DNA of 64,000 nucleotides from Opitutia bacterium (GTDB lineage Bacteria; Verrucomicrobiota; Verrucomicrobiia; Opitutales; Opitutaceae). Position 1 is the stretch's first letter; each line of letters begins with the position of its first letter. The notes under the pieces were generated by a model. The model was not told where the DNA came from and made no database searches. It saw only the letters and a program-made list of their open reading frames with translations. Both the position numbers and the translations under genes were made by a program. The stretch spans positions 34,081 to 98,080 of the forward strand of contig CANJLB010000010.1 of the NCBI GenBank assembly GCA_947475065.1, written 5' to 3'. Shown here piece after piece: positions 1 to 9,390 of the stretch.

Positions 1-2090
1 TCGCGTGGCTGGGTCTTCTGGCGTTTGTCCCGGTAAATGTCGAGTTGCCAGGCGATGTCCGCCGCCTCGCCCTGCGCCCCCGGCCGCAGCAGCGCGCCCA
101 GCGCCACCGCGCCGTGCAGCTCCGCGCAATGCCGATAGTCCACGTGCATCTCGGATCTTTTCAGCGTGCGCACTTCGCCATTGAACGTCATCACGCGCAC
201 CTCCTCGACCACGTCGTACATCCAGCCGCCCATTGCACCCGCGTTCATCCGCAGCGCCCCGCCAAGATTTCCGGGAATGCCTTCGAGAAACTCAAAGCCG
301 GTCAGCCCCGCCTTGGCCGCCAGCCCGCAAAGCTGTTTCAGCCTCAGTCCCGCGCCGGCCCACACCCGGCCGCCGGCCCGCGGTTCAAACATTTCCCAGC
401 CCGGCTGCCGCAAACTGACGACCAATGCATCCACCCCATCGTCGGGCACGATCAGGTTGGAACCGCGCCCAAGCATGACCACCGGCAGGCCACGCGCCCG
501 CGCCGTGCGCACCAGCGCCGCGAGGTCGGCCTCGTCCGCCGGCTCTGCGTAAATCCGTGCCTCCCCGCCGATGCCGATTGTAGTCTTGCGCGCCAGCGGT
601 TCGTCCCGGCGCACTTTGGTCGCCCCCGACACGGCCGAGTGCAAAGCCGCTGCATGCCTGTCCCAGACTTGCGCACATTTCTCGGCCGTCGCGACCGTGT
701 CGAGCCAGCGCCGCGCCATCTGGTCAATGTCCCCCGCGCCCACAAATGCCACGAGATCCCCCGTCTTCCACCCCCGGGCTAACGCCGCCAGCACCCCGTC
801 GGCGTCGCCCGGCAGATAGGTCACGGGCAGGGCGGGCGCGGTGCGGTGCAGTTCAGCATACAAATCGGCGGTTGTGCCGCCGGCCAGCGGCGCCTCGCCG
901 GCGGCATAGACGTCGAGGAGAAATACGGTGTCGCCTGCCGCCAGGGCGGCGGCAAACTCCGCCTTGAACTGCGCCGTGCGGCTGAACCGGTGCGGCTGGA
1001 ACACCACCACCAGCCGGCCCGGCCCGGCCGGCCCTGGCCCCCGCGCCGCCCCCCTCGCACGCCGCAGGCTGCCGAGCAGCGCGCGGATTTCCGCCGGATG
1101 GTGCGCGTAGTCCTCGATGACCGTCAGTCCGTTGTCGGCGCGCAGCACTGTCTGACGACGACGCACTCCCGGATAATCCGCCAGCGCGTGCAAGGTGATT
1201 TTCGCACCCATGAGCTGCGCGGCGGCGAGCGCGGCGGTGGCGTTGGCCGCATTGAAATCGCCCTGGGCGTGCACCGTGGCCACCCCGGCGATGGAAAATT
1301 TTCCACCCAGGCGCAGTTGCAACGGGCCGCCGGTTTCACCCAGCGTCTCGCCGAGAAAATCGCCGGTGCGGCCGAAGGTTTCCGCCCCCGCCGGCGCCAC
1401 GCGCGCCGAGAGCGCGCAGGCATCGCTCACCAGCACCGCGCCATGCGTGCGCGCAAAGAGCGCGGCAAACGCCGCCTCCAGGTCCGCGAGCCGGTGGTAA
1501 TGATCGGGGTGATCCCAGTCCAGGTTCACGGTCAGCGTGAGCTCCGGTGAAAAGCGGTCAATCGTGCCATCGCTCTCGTCCACCTCGGCGACCACCCAGT
1601 CGTTCGAACCGGCGCGCGCGGGCGGGATCATGTCATCGGCGAACAGTCCGCCAAGCACGTAGCCTGCCGGAAACTTCGCCGCGTGTAGCGCGGCCACCAG
1701 CATTGCCGTCGTCGTCGTTTTGCCGTGGGAGCCGCAGACGGCCATGAGTTTTCTTCCCTTGGTCACCTCGGCCAGCAGCTCGCCACGCCGCACCATCGGC
1801 AGCCCGCGCGCCCGCGCGGCGGCGACCGCCGGATGATCCGGCGCGATGGCCGATGAAAACGCCACCAACCCGCAGCCGGCTGGCACGGCGCCGGCGGCGG
1901 TCAGCGTCACCCCCGCCCGCCCGAGCTGCGTGCGCATCGGCTCCGTCATCGCACTGTCCTCGCCGCTGACTGCGAATCCAAGCTGCGAAAGATAGATCGC
2001 GAGCGGGCCGGCTCCCATGCCCCCGACCCCCACGCAGTGGACGGCGGCCACGTCCTGGCCAAAGAGTGATGGAAGCTCGCTGCGTCTCAT
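1..2090 (-). CDS. murC-murB: MurC-MurB fusion: UDP-MurNAc--L-alanine ligase joined to UDP-MurNAc dehydrogenase (3' end outside window)
   Basis: One open frame runs without a stop from the ATG at 2090 to the window edge, about 696 residues. The first ~465 residues are MurC, which adds L-Ala to UDP-MurNAc in the cytoplasm: an N-terminal Rossmann segment (CVGVGGMGAG), the ATP loop CGSHGKTTTT near residues 119-128, DWDHPDHYH near 190, and HRFSRT further on. From about residue 490 it is MurB, the FAD-dependent reductase that makes UDP-MurNAc: EPLARKTTIGIGG, the FAD-binding GRGSNLIV, and GIPGNLGGALRMNAG. I read the codons through the junction (about 750-600) and found no stop or frame change. The MurB C-terminus, with its usual catalytic Ser, lies beyond the edge. 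The ATG overlaps the murG stop by four bases (ATGA), so translation is probably coupled. MurC and MurB are normally separate proteins. Confidence 0.93.
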   Translation of the reverse strand, partial: MRRSELPSLFGQDVAAVHCVGVGGMGAGPLAIYLSQLGFAVSGEDSAMTEPMRTQLGRAGVTLTAAGAVPAGCGLVAFSSAIAPDHPAVAAARARGLPMVRRGELLAEVTKGRKLMAVCGSHGKTTTTAMLVAALHAAKFPAGYVLGGLFADDMIPPARAGSNDWVVAEVDESDGTIDRFSPELTLTVNLDWDHPDHYHRLADLEAAFAALFARTHGAVLVSDACALSARVAPAGAETFGRTGDFLGETLGETGGPLQLRLGGKFSIAGVATVHAQGDFNAANATAALAAAQLMGAKITLHALADYPGVRRRQTVLRADNGLTVIEDYAHHPAEIRALLGSLRRARGAARGPGPAGPGRLVVVFQPHRFSRTAQFKAEFAAALAAGDTVFLLDVYAAGEAPLAGGTTADLYAELHRTAPALPVTYLPGDADGVLAALARGWKTGDLVAFVGAGDIDQMARRWLDTVATAEKCAQVWDRHAAALHSAVSGATKVRRDEPLARKTTIGIGGEARIYAEPADEADLAALVRTARARGLPVVMLGRGSNLIVPDDGVDALVVSLRQPGWEMFEPRAGGRVWAGAGLRLKQLCGLAAKAGLTGFEFLEGIPGNLGGALRMNAGAMGGWMYDVVEEVRVMTFNGEVRTLKRSEMHVDYRHCAELHGAVALGALLRPGAQGEAADIAWQLDIYRDKRQKTQPR

Positions 2091-3214
2091 GCGAGCGTGA
2101 ATTGGATCGCCTCCGGGGCTGGCGGCGGCTGGTTGAGTGTTTCCAAATCGTCAAGGATGAGATCCAGCGAACCGGGCCGGTCAATCTGCCGCACGCCGGC
2201 ACGGAGGCGCCCGAGCCTCGCGTCGTCGGCCAGCAGGCCGCGCACGAGCGTACCGAGGCCGCCGAGCGCGGGCTGCTCGACCACCAGGGCGCCGCCCTCC
2301 TGCGCAAACCATGTCGCGTTGGCCTGTTGGTGGTTGTCGGCGGCGTGCGGATAGGGGACCAGCACCGCCGGCGTGCCGCAGCGGGCCAGTTCGGCCAGCG
2401 TTCCGGCTCCGGCGCGCGACACGACGAGGTCGGCGGCCGAGAGCAGCGCGGCCATGTCGTCGCAAAACGGCAGAAACACCGCCGCGCCTGCATCCCCTGC
2501 GTCAGGGGGAGAACGGTTTTCGCGCTCCGCTCCGCCCTTGTCCGGCCCGGTCACACAGCAAAGCTGCACGCCCAACGCCGCAAGGGCGGGCCGCTCGCTT
2601 CGCGCCCAGTCGTTGAGTGCCGCCGCACCCTGGCTGCCGCCGAGCACGGCGAGAATCCTGCGCGCCGGGTCGAGGCCAAGGCGTGCGCACGCCTCCGGGC
2701 GCCGGAGGCGCGCAATCTCGGCCCGCACGGGCAGCGCGGCATGCCGGCGCACCGCGTCGCGCACGCCGGGCAGCGGCACGCCCGGCGGCAGGTAGACGCG
2801 CCGCGCCAGCCGGGCCAGCACCCGGACGGCCCGGCCCGGCACCCGGTTCGCCTCATGCAGCGCGACCGGCACGCCACCCAGCCGGCCCGCGAGCGCCAGC
2901 GCCGCAGTCGTGAAGCCGCCGAAGCCGACGACCGCTGACGGCCGCGTCGCACCCACGAGACGCCGGCAGTACGCCAGCCCGCGCGCCTGCGTCCACAGGC
3001 AGCGCGCCAGCCCGGCCGGACCGCCTGCCAGCGGCGCTCCCGGTACGGTCAGAAATTTCAGCCCCGGATATTTCGCGGCGAGGCGCGCATCAATTTTTTT
3101 TTCGCTCACCAGGAGCGTCGCCGTATGACCGCGCGCGGCCAGACCCTCGGCCAGCGCGATGCCCGGAGCCAGATGTCCGCCGGTGCCGCCGCAGGAGATG
3201 AGGAAATGTTTCAT
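2087..3214 (-). CDS. murG: MurG, UDP-GlcNAc transferase making lipid II
   Basis: MurG adds GlcNAc to lipid I on the inner face of the membrane to make lipid II. The protein has 375 residues, close to the usual 350-370. The N-terminal glycine-rich loop SCGGTGGHLAPG sits at residues 7-18, GFGGF follows near 95, and the GGSQGA loop lies near 190. A UDP-binding region with RAGAGTLAE and PYPHAADNHQQ completes the GT28 fold. The frame is open further upstream, but that stretch overlaps ftsW. The start at 3214 gives the conserved N-terminus, overlaps the ftsW stop as ATGA, and has a GGAGG ten bases ahead, one of very few Shine-Dalgarno sequences in this window. Confidence 0.95.
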   Translation of the reverse strand: MKHFLISCGGTGGHLAPGIALAEGLAARGHTATLLVSEKKIDARLAAKYPGLKFLTVPGAPLAGGPAGLARCLWTQARGLAYCRRLVGATRPSAVVGFGGFTTAALALAGRLGGVPVALHEANRVPGRAVRVLARLARRVYLPPGVPLPGVRDAVRRHAALPVRAEIARLRRPEACARLGLDPARRILAVLGGSQGAAALNDWARSERPALAALGVQLCCVTGPDKGGAERENRSPPDAGDAGAAVFLPFCDDMAALLSAADLVVSRAGAGTLAELARCGTPAVLVPYPHAADNHQQANATWFAQEGGALVVEQPALGGLGTLVRGLLADDARLGRLRAGVRQIDRPGSLDLILDDLETLNQPPPAPEAIQFTLA

Positions 3215-4383
3215 GGCGCGTCGGCCTCCGGCCTTTCGGGAGACACCTCGAGCAGCGCCCGGCCACCGCCGAAGTCCGGCCTCGACCACGTGCGGCGGGT
3301 GTTGAGGATGAGTCCGACCATTAGGCCCATCACCAGCAGATTGGACAGGCCCGCGCTGATGAACGGCAGCGACATCCCCTTCGGCGGCACAGATCCGGTG
3401 ACCACCAGCAGGTTGATCAACGCCTGCATGCTGATGAAAAACAGCGCTCCCGCCACGAGTAGAAACTGGAACAGATTGGGCGCGTTCCGCAGGTGCGCCA
3501 GGCCCGCAATGAAAATTGCTGCAAACAACGAGACCACCCCCAGCGTGGCCCCCAGCCCCAGCTCTTCGCCCACAACGGCAAATATGAAATCTGTGTGCGC
3601 TTCTGGCAGATACGCCAGCTGCTGGCGGCCCTCGCCCAACCCGACTCCGTCCAACCCTCCGGCCGCGTAGGCCGCGAGCGCCTGCTTGAGCTGGTACGGC
3701 AGCTCCTTGCCGCTGAAATCGGCGAGACGCTGCATGCGGTTGGGATTGAAGACGAGGAGCAGCGACAGCAGCGCCACTGCGATCGCCACCGTTGCGAGCA
3801 GATGCCGCCATCTGGCCCCGGCGAGAAACAGCATCACCAGCCCGACAGCAAGGAACAGCGCCGCCATGCCGAAATCCGGCTCGATCACCACTAGCGCGGT
3901 GAACCCGCCCACAATGCCCATGGCCGGCATGAAGCCGTGCCGCCAGTCACGGATGCGCGTCTGGTTGACTGCCAGGATATGCGCGAGACAGAACACCATC
4001 ACCACCTTGGCGAACTCCGAGACTTGCAGCCGTGCCACGCCATAGCCGAGCCAGCGGTGACTGCCCTTCACCGTGATGCCCAGTCCCGGCACGCGCACCG
4101 CAATGAGCAGCACCGCCGCCACGCCGCCGATCCACCAGACGTATGCACGCCATCGCTCAAGGTCAGTTCGGCTCGCCCACCAGCCCAGCCCGGCTGCCAG
4201 GAGCGCACCCGCCACCTGCTTGTTAAGATAAAAATAGGTCCCCTGCCGGAACGCCGCGCTCGCGCTGAACAGCACGGTGAGCCCCAGCGCCAGCAGCGCG
4301 AGCGCGCATGCGACAATCACGAGGGCGGGATTGGCCGCCAGGCGGAAACGCTGGCTGATGGCGGGTATGCGGGCGGAGTCCAT
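3211..4383 (-). CDS. ftsW: FtsW, SEDS-family septal glycosyltransferase
   Basis: SEDS-family membrane protein that polymerises lipid II at the division site together with the class B penicillin-binding protein. It has 390 residues and about ten hydrophobic membrane segments. Family motifs are visible: GSHRWLG in the first third, PEAHTDFIFAVVGEELG in the large periplasmic loop, and GSVPPKGMSLPFISAG near the C-terminus. The position inside the mur cluster, directly before murG, favours FtsW over its paralogue RodA. It starts 18 bases after the LysM gene stop and overlaps murG by four bases. Confidence 0.93.
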   Translation of the reverse strand: MDSARIPAISQRFRLAANPALVIVACALALLALGLTVLFSASAAFRQGTYFYLNKQVAGALLAAGLGWWASRTDLERWRAYVWWIGGVAAVLLIAVRVPGLGITVKGSHRWLGYGVARLQVSEFAKVVMVFCLAHILAVNQTRIRDWRHGFMPAMGIVGGFTALVVIEPDFGMAALFLAVGLVMLFLAGARWRHLLATVAIAVALLSLLLVFNPNRMQRLADFSGKELPYQLKQALAAYAAGGLDGVGLGEGRQQLAYLPEAHTDFIFAVVGEELGLGATLGVVSLFAAIFIAGLAHLRNAPNLFQFLLVAGALFFISMQALINLLVVTGSVPPKGMSLPFISAGLSNLLVMGLMVGLILNTRRTWSRPDFGGGRALLEVSPERPEADAP

Positions 4384-4401
4384 GGCGAGGAGGGCAGATA
4401 A

Positions 4402-5436
4402 TCAGGGTATGCGCGGGGCGCCATCGCCCTCAATCTTGATGACCGGACCGGACTGAGCCGGAGGCGGTGGCGGGGCGGCCCGGATGGGTGCATCGGCGGC
4501 CGGTGCCGTGGCACCCGGCAGGGCGAAATTAATGGCCGGAGGCGAAGCCCCCACGGGAGGAGGCGGAGCGGCCCGGATCGGCGCATCCTCAGCCACGACC
4601 GCCGGTGGGACGGTCGCCGCAACCTTGCCGGGTATTTTCAGCACCTGACCGGCACGAAGTCTGCCCGGATCGGCGATGCCGTTGGCGGCCGCAATCTCGC
4701 CCTGTTTCAGCCCGTATTTGGTTGCGATCTCGCCCAAGACCTCCCCGGACTTTACCGTATGGGTGACGCCGGTGGTGGAGGCAGGGACCAGTGTGGCGGC
4801 CGATGGTGCCGCCACCGGCAGGCGGAGCACCTGACCGGCGCGAACGGTATCGCCGGGGAGATTGTTCAGCGCCCGGATGGCCTCCGTAGTGGTGCGGTTG
4901 CGCTGCGCAATGGTGCTGAGCCGGTCACCGCTTTTGACCGTGTAGGTGTTGGGGTCCGCCGCCACCACCGGGGCTGAGGCGGCCGCCACGGGAGGGTTGC
5001 CAGCCACGGCGGGGATCGTGAGCTTCTGGCCCGGACGGAGGTTGGCGTTGACCGCGACGTTGCTGGCTTTCGCAATCTCGGAGGGAGTGAGGCCATAGCG
5101 CTTTCCGATCGCGTAAAGGCTGTCGCCGCTCTTCACGGTGTAGCTGCTGGCAGCCGCAGCCGCCGGCGGAGCCGGCAGGGCCGCCATTGTGGACGTGGGC
5201 GGCACATAGGCCTCTGCTCGGCCGGGGCGCGTCGGGGCGATGCGCGGCCCGGACGCCGGCGCATACGGATCGAAGCTCGCCGCTGGCGGAGGCGGCGCGG
5301 CGGAAATCGGCGCGGGGGCGGCGGGGTCCTTGGTCGCAGTCCGGCCCGTGGAGCGGCAGCCGGGACTGACCAGGATGAAAAAGAGCGGCACCACATGGCA
5401 GGCCGCGACGATGGCGATGATTTTCAGGCGTTTCAT
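4402..5436 (-). CDS. Secreted or membrane-anchored protein with three LysM domains, inside the dcw cluster
   Basis: The protein has 344 residues. An N-terminal hydrophobic stretch (KIIAIVAACHVVPLFFILV) is followed by SPGC, which could be a weak lipobox or simply the end of an uncleaved anchor. A Pro/Ala-rich linker leads to three LysM modules, each opening with YTVKSGD, YTVKSGD and HTVKSGE, at about residues 98-143, 168-213 and 233-278. A Pro-rich tail follows with a near-repeated DAPIRAAPPPP. LysM binds the GlcNAc part of peptidoglycan, so a periplasmic wall-binding role is likely. It sits five bases after murD and eighteen before ftsW, so it is co-transcribed with division genes. No catalytic domain is visible. 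The start at 5436 was chosen because the longer frame overlaps murD. Confidence 0.85.
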   Translation of the reverse strand: MKRLKIIAIVAACHVVPLFFILVSPGCRSTGRTATKDPAAPAPISAAPPPPAASFDPYAPASGPRIAPTRPGRAEAYVPPTSTMAALPAPPAAAAASSYTVKSGDSLYAIGKRYGLTPSEIAKASNVAVNANLRPGQKLTIPAVAGNPPVAAASAPVVAADPNTYTVKSGDRLSTIAQRNRTTTEAIRALNNLPGDTVRAGQVLRLPVAAPSAATLVPASTTGVTHTVKSGEVLGEIATKYGLKQGEIAAANGIADPGRLRAGQVLKIPGKVAATVPPAVVAEDAPIRAAPPPPVGASPPAINFALPGATAPAADAPIRAAPPPPPAQSGPVIKIEGDGAPRIP

Positions 5437-5441
5437 GATAA

Positions 5442-6788
5442 TTAGATAGCAAGGGTTGAGGAAATCAGGGAGTCGGGGCGGGCGGCCCGCTCCGCGCCGC
5501 CGGCGGCCGGCGGCGCGGCAAGCGCGTGCACCAACGCGATGAACTGCGTGCCCCGGTCGGCGTAACCGTTGAACTGGTCGAAGCTGGCGAACCCCGGGCT
5601 GAGCAGGACATGTCCCCCGGGTCGCGCCAGCGCGGCGGCCCGGCGGACGGCGGCAGCGAGCAGCCCGCAATCGGTGTGCGCGACGCTGTGCGCGACGCAC
5701 GCGGCGGCCAGCGCCGTGCGCGTCTCACCGATGAGGCAGGCATGCTGCACGCGTGGCGCGACGCGGCGGACAAACGCGGCGACGTCACCGCCCTTGGACT
5801 TGCCTCCGAAGATGGCCACGACCGGCGCGGCGAAACCCGCGAGCGCGGCCTCGGCCGCGTGAAAGTTGGTCGCCTTCGAGTCATTCCACCAGATCACGCC
5901 GGCGTGGGTGGCGACGGGCGCAAGGCGGTGCGCGCCGAGGCGGAATGTCCGGGCGGCGGCGTATAGCGCGGCCTCGTCGAGGCCGGCGGCACGCCACCAC
6001 GCCACGGCCAGCAGGAAGTTTTCCCGTTGCGGATAATTCTCAAACACCGTGCCGTGCAAACGGGCATCGGTGGACCGGTTTTCGGTCGGCACCCACGTCA
6101 GGCCAGGCAGCGTGACGGAAAATTCCCGCGCGGCGGCGGCCACCGAAGGACCGGCAAATACCCGCGGCGAGCGCTCCGCCAGCCGCCATTTGGCAAAGAA
6201 ATAGTCGGCCATCGAGCCGTGGCGCTCAAGATGATCCTCAGCAAAATTGGTCCACAAGACGGCGTCGGCGCAAAGATGTTGCAGGGTCTCCGTTTGAAAC
6301 GAACTGGCCTCGACCACTGCCATGGACTCGGGCGAGCCGCCTCCCGCTTCGGCGACGAGCTGCGAAAAGGCATGGCCGACATTGCCGGCCGCGACGGCGT
6401 CGCGGCCGAGCGAGCGGAGGGCATGCACGAGGAATTCGGTGAGCGTGGTCTTGCCGTTGGTGCCGGTGACCGCGACGATCTGGCCCCGCCAGCAGAGCGC
6501 GGCCAGATCGAGTTCGCCCAAGCAGGTGCAGCCGGCGGCGCGGGCGGTGGCGAGCCACGGATGCACCGGCGAAAAACCGGGCGAGAAGACCACCAGCCGG
6601 TGCGCGCCCGCCTCGCCGGCGGCAAAGGTCCTGCGCCCGCCGCCCGCGCCCGTCTCGTCGTAGAGCACCGCCGTGCCGCCCAGGCGGCCGACAAGCAGAT
6701 GCGCCGCCCGGCCGCTCACGCCGCCACCGAGGACGGCGACGGGGTGCGCGAGGGCCGGCGCGAGGAAGACGGGTGGCACCAGGTTCAT
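5442..6788 (-). CDS. murD: MurD, UDP-MurNAc-L-alanine--D-glutamate ligase
   Basis: Cytoplasmic Mur ligase that adds D-glutamate to UDP-MurNAc-L-Ala using ATP. The 448-residue length matches the family. The N-terminal domain opens with AVLGGGVSGRAA (residues 18-29). The ATP loop GTNGKTT is at 109-115, followed by EASSFQTE and NFAEDHLERHGS, which carry Mg-binding and carbamyl-lysine-side residues. NDSKATN and GGKSKGGD mark the C-terminal domain. It starts ten bases after mraY. Confidence 0.94.
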   Translation of the reverse strand: MNLVPPVFLAPALAHPVAVLGGGVSGRAAHLLVGRLGGTAVLYDETGAGGGRRTFAAGEAGAHRLVVFSPGFSPVHPWLATARAAGCTCLGELDLAALCWRGQIVAVTGTNGKTTLTEFLVHALRSLGRDAVAAGNVGHAFSQLVAEAGGGSPESMAVVEASSFQTETLQHLCADAVLWTNFAEDHLERHGSMADYFFAKWRLAERSPRVFAGPSVAAAAREFSVTLPGLTWVPTENRSTDARLHGTVFENYPQRENFLLAVAWWRAAGLDEAALYAAARTFRLGAHRLAPVATHAGVIWWNDSKATNFHAAEAALAGFAAPVVAIFGGKSKGGDVAAFVRRVAPRVQHACLIGETRTALAAACVAHSVAHTDCGLLAAAVRRAAALARPGGHVLLSPGFASFDQFNGYADRGTQFIALVHALAAPPAAGGAERAARPDSLISSTLAI

Positions 6789-6798
6789 GGGGTCAGTT

Positions 6799-7917
6799 TC
6801 AGCGCAGTTTGAGCGTTCCGAGACCGGCCAGGGCGCAGATCAGCGAGACAATCCAGAAACGGAGCACCACCTTGGTCTCCGGCCAGCCGCGCTTTTGAAA
6901 ATGATGATGCAGCGGAGCCATCAGAAACACGCGGCGGCCCGCGCCGTGGCGGTGCTTCGTCCACTTGAACCAGGCCACCTGCACGATGACCGAGAGCGCT
7001 TCGGCGACGAACACCCCGCCCACAATGACAAGCGTGAACGGCTGATGGATCATGAACGCCATCACGCCGATCAGCCCGCCGAGCGCCAGCGAGCCGGTGT
7101 CGCCCATGAACACTTCCGCCGGATGCGCGTTGAACCAGAGAAAGGCGAGGCAGCCGCCCACGAGCGCGCCGCAGACGACCGCCAGCTCGCCGGTGCCGGG
7201 AACATGCGAGATCCCCAGATAGTTCGTCGCGACGACATTGTCGGCGAGATAGGCCATGACGCCAAACACGAGCACCACCGTGAGGGTGCAACCGCCCGCG
7301 AGACCGTCGAGCCCATCGGTCAGATTGATGGCATTGCTGAAGCCGACGATCCAGAGGCAGAACAGCCCGAGCAGCAACGTGCCCGGCATGGAGAGAATGA
7401 CGGCATGATTGACAAACGGCACCCAGAGCTCGCGGATTTTTTGCGAGCTGACTGGGTGCCAGAGCAGCACCCCCAGCGCGAGCAGCGCGGCGAGCGACTG
7501 CCACGCGATTTTTTCCCACGAGGAAATGCCGTCGCGGTTCTGACGGACCACCTTGAGGTAGTCGTCGCGCCAGCCGGCATAGGTCAGCACACCATAGACC
7601 GCAAGGCTGACCAGCATCCAGACGTTGGGCTCGGCCCAGAGCAAGGTGCTGGCGAAAACGGAAAAGAAAATGATCAGGCCCCCCATCGGGGGGGTGTGCT
7701 TCTTGTCAAGGTGCGCGGCTAGTTCGCCCGTGCGGTCATCGTGGTAGCTTTGGCCGGCCTTGAGCGCACGAAAGCGGCGGATGAGCCACGGACCGATGAC
7801 AAACCCGATCAGCGCCGCCGTGACCGCCGCCATCATCGTCCGCACGGTGAGGTAGCGCAGGAGGCGCAGCGGGCTCTCGTGCTTCGGGTCGAGAAACTGG
7901 GACAGGAGGCTGAACAT
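6799..7917 (-). CDS. mraY: MraY, phospho-MurNAc-pentapeptide transferase (lipid I synthase)
   Basis: Integral membrane enzyme that transfers phospho-MurNAc-pentapeptide to undecaprenyl phosphate, forming lipid I. It has 372 residues and about ten hydrophobic helices. Diagnostic motifs are KKHTPPMGG near residue 75, NAINLTDGLDGLAGG near 200, and MAPLHHHFQKRGWPE near 335, which form the Mg and nucleotide site on the cytoplasmic face. It lies 12 bases after murF and 10 before murD. Confidence 0.96.
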   Translation of the reverse strand: MFSLLSQFLDPKHESPLRLLRYLTVRTMMAAVTAALIGFVIGPWLIRRFRALKAGQSYHDDRTGELAAHLDKKHTPPMGGLIIFFSVFASTLLWAEPNVWMLVSLAVYGVLTYAGWRDDYLKVVRQNRDGISSWEKIAWQSLAALLALGVLLWHPVSSQKIRELWVPFVNHAVILSMPGTLLLGLFCLWIVGFSNAINLTDGLDGLAGGCTLTVVLVFGVMAYLADNVVATNYLGISHVPGTGELAVVCGALVGGCLAFLWFNAHPAEVFMGDTGSLALGGLIGVMAFMIHQPFTLVIVGGVFVAEALSVIVQVAWFKWTKHRHGAGRRVFLMAPLHHHFQKRGWPETKVVLRFWIVSLICALAGLGTLKLR

Positions 7918-7929
7918 TGGGAAAATTTC

Positions 7930-9375
7930 TCAGCGGGCGGCGGTCGCCGCCAGTTCGGCTGGCACCGGCCCGGCGGCAAGCAGCGTCTCGAGCCGGTGCC
8001 GCCGGCTGCCTTTCAGGAAAATCGCGCCGCGCCAGCGGGCGAAAGCCTCGGCGACAGCCTCGGCCGAGCCCACCGCGAAAGCTTGCTCCGCCCCCGCGCC
8101 CTGGTCGGCCACCCCCGCGCAAACCTCCTCCGCCTGATCGCCGACGACGAACAGACTGTCACCTTCGCGGAGTCGCAGCGTGCGGCCCAGCCGGCGGTGC
8201 AGCGCGGCCGAATCGGCACCGAGTTCCTCCATGCAGCCGAGGACGTAGAGGCGCGGCTCGGCGGCGGGAGCGACCGCAGCGAAGGTGGCGAGCGCGTCGG
8301 TCATTGAGGCGGGATTGGCGTTATAGCAGTCGAGATAGAGCAGCCGGCCGCCCTCACGGCGAATCTCGCCACGCAGCGGCGCCGGCTCCCACGCCGCCAG
8401 CCGGGCCTGCAATCTTTCCGGCGCCACCCCCAGCCGGAGCGCAACCGTGAGCGCCAGCGCGGCGTTCTGGGCCATGCCGTCCGTCACCCGGCGCAGCTTG
8501 AACATCATCGGCGGCGGCGGGCCGTGCGCGATGACGATGATGGTTTCGGCCGGGCGCTGGACGGTGTTGAAATGAACCGTGTGCGTCGGGAGCGTGGCGG
8601 GCCGGAGCACGCTGGAGCGCTCCAGCACGAGCTGGTCGGCGAGCAGGTTGCGAAACGCGACGAACTGGATGCAGTCCTTCGCAAAGACCGCCGTGCCGCC
8701 GGGACGGACGGCGGCGGCCAGTGCGGCCTTCTCCCGCGCAACCGCCTCAAGCGTGCCAAACGCACCGAGATGCGCCGGGGCCACCGTGGTGATGAGGGCG
8801 ACCTCGGGAGCAATCATCGCGGCGAGCGGTCCCATCTCGTTCGGCCCACCGACCCCCGCCTCGATCACGGCAAACGCGTGCTCCGCCGGATCAAGCCGCG
8901 TGAGGGTCAGCGGCACGCCGAGATGGTTGTTCAGGTTGCCCTCCGTGCACAGCACGCCTGCCCTCCTCCCCGCTTTCGCCGGGGCTTCGGCGGGCCGGTC
9001 GCCGAGCAGCAGCGCGAGGAGATTCTTGGTCGAGGTCTTGCCGCAGCTGCCGGTCACGCCGATGACCGGGCCGGAAAATGACCGGCGGTGTTCGCGCGCG
9101 ATCGCCTGAAAGGCCACGAGCGGATCAGCGACCACCAGCTGCGGCAGCGCGCAGGCCGCCTCGGCCCGCGCGACCAGCGCCGCGCCGGCGCCGGCGGACT
9201 GCGCGGCGGCCAGAAAGTCGTGTCCGTCGCGCTGTCCGGTTTTCAGCGCGACGAAAATCTCCCCCGGTCGCAGCACGCGCGTGTCGTGGGTGAAGCCTGC
9301 CAGCGGCGAAACCGGCCGGTCCGTCCATCGGCCGCCGGTCCACCTTGCAAGCTGGGCTGGAGGAAAGTCAGGCAT
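7930..9375 (-). CDS. murF: MurF, D-Ala-D-Ala-adding ligase
   Basis: Last cytoplasmic Mur ligase, which adds the D-Ala-D-Ala dipeptide to UDP-MurNAc-tripeptide. It has 481 residues. Visible features are DTRVLRPGEIFVALK near 31-45, the ATP loop GVTGSCGKTSTKN at 106-118, EGNLNNHLGVPLTL, and the C-terminal LDCYNANPASM, typical of MurF. A short Ala/Gly-rich stretch after the P-loop (APAKAGRRAG) looks like a lineage insertion. It starts 15 bases after murE. Confidence 0.95.
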   Translation of the reverse strand: MPDFPPAQLARWTGGRWTDRPVSPLAGFTHDTRVLRPGEIFVALKTGQRDGHDFLAAAQSAGAGAALVARAEAACALPQLVVADPLVAFQAIAREHRRSFSGPVIGVTGSCGKTSTKNLLALLLGDRPAEAPAKAGRRAGVLCTEGNLNNHLGVPLTLTRLDPAEHAFAVIEAGVGGPNEMGPLAAMIAPEVALITTVAPAHLGAFGTLEAVAREKAALAAAVRPGGTAVFAKDCIQFVAFRNLLADQLVLERSSVLRPATLPTHTVHFNTVQRPAETIIVIAHGPPPPMMFKLRRVTDGMAQNAALALTVALRLGVAPERLQARLAAWEPAPLRGEIRREGGRLLYLDCYNANPASMTDALATFAAVAPAAEPRLYVLGCMEELGADSAALHRRLGRTLRLREGDSLFVVGDQAEEVCAGVADQGAGAEQAFAVGSAEAVAEAFARWRGAIFLKGSRRHRLETLLAAGPVPAELAATAAR

Positions 9376-9390
9376 GGCAGACGGACGGGG

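Noticed and set aside
3215..3811. N-terminal extension of murG
   Set aside because: The extra codons overlap ftsW and are unlike MurG; the start at 3214 gives the conserved N-terminus, an ATGA overlap and a Shine-Dalgarno.
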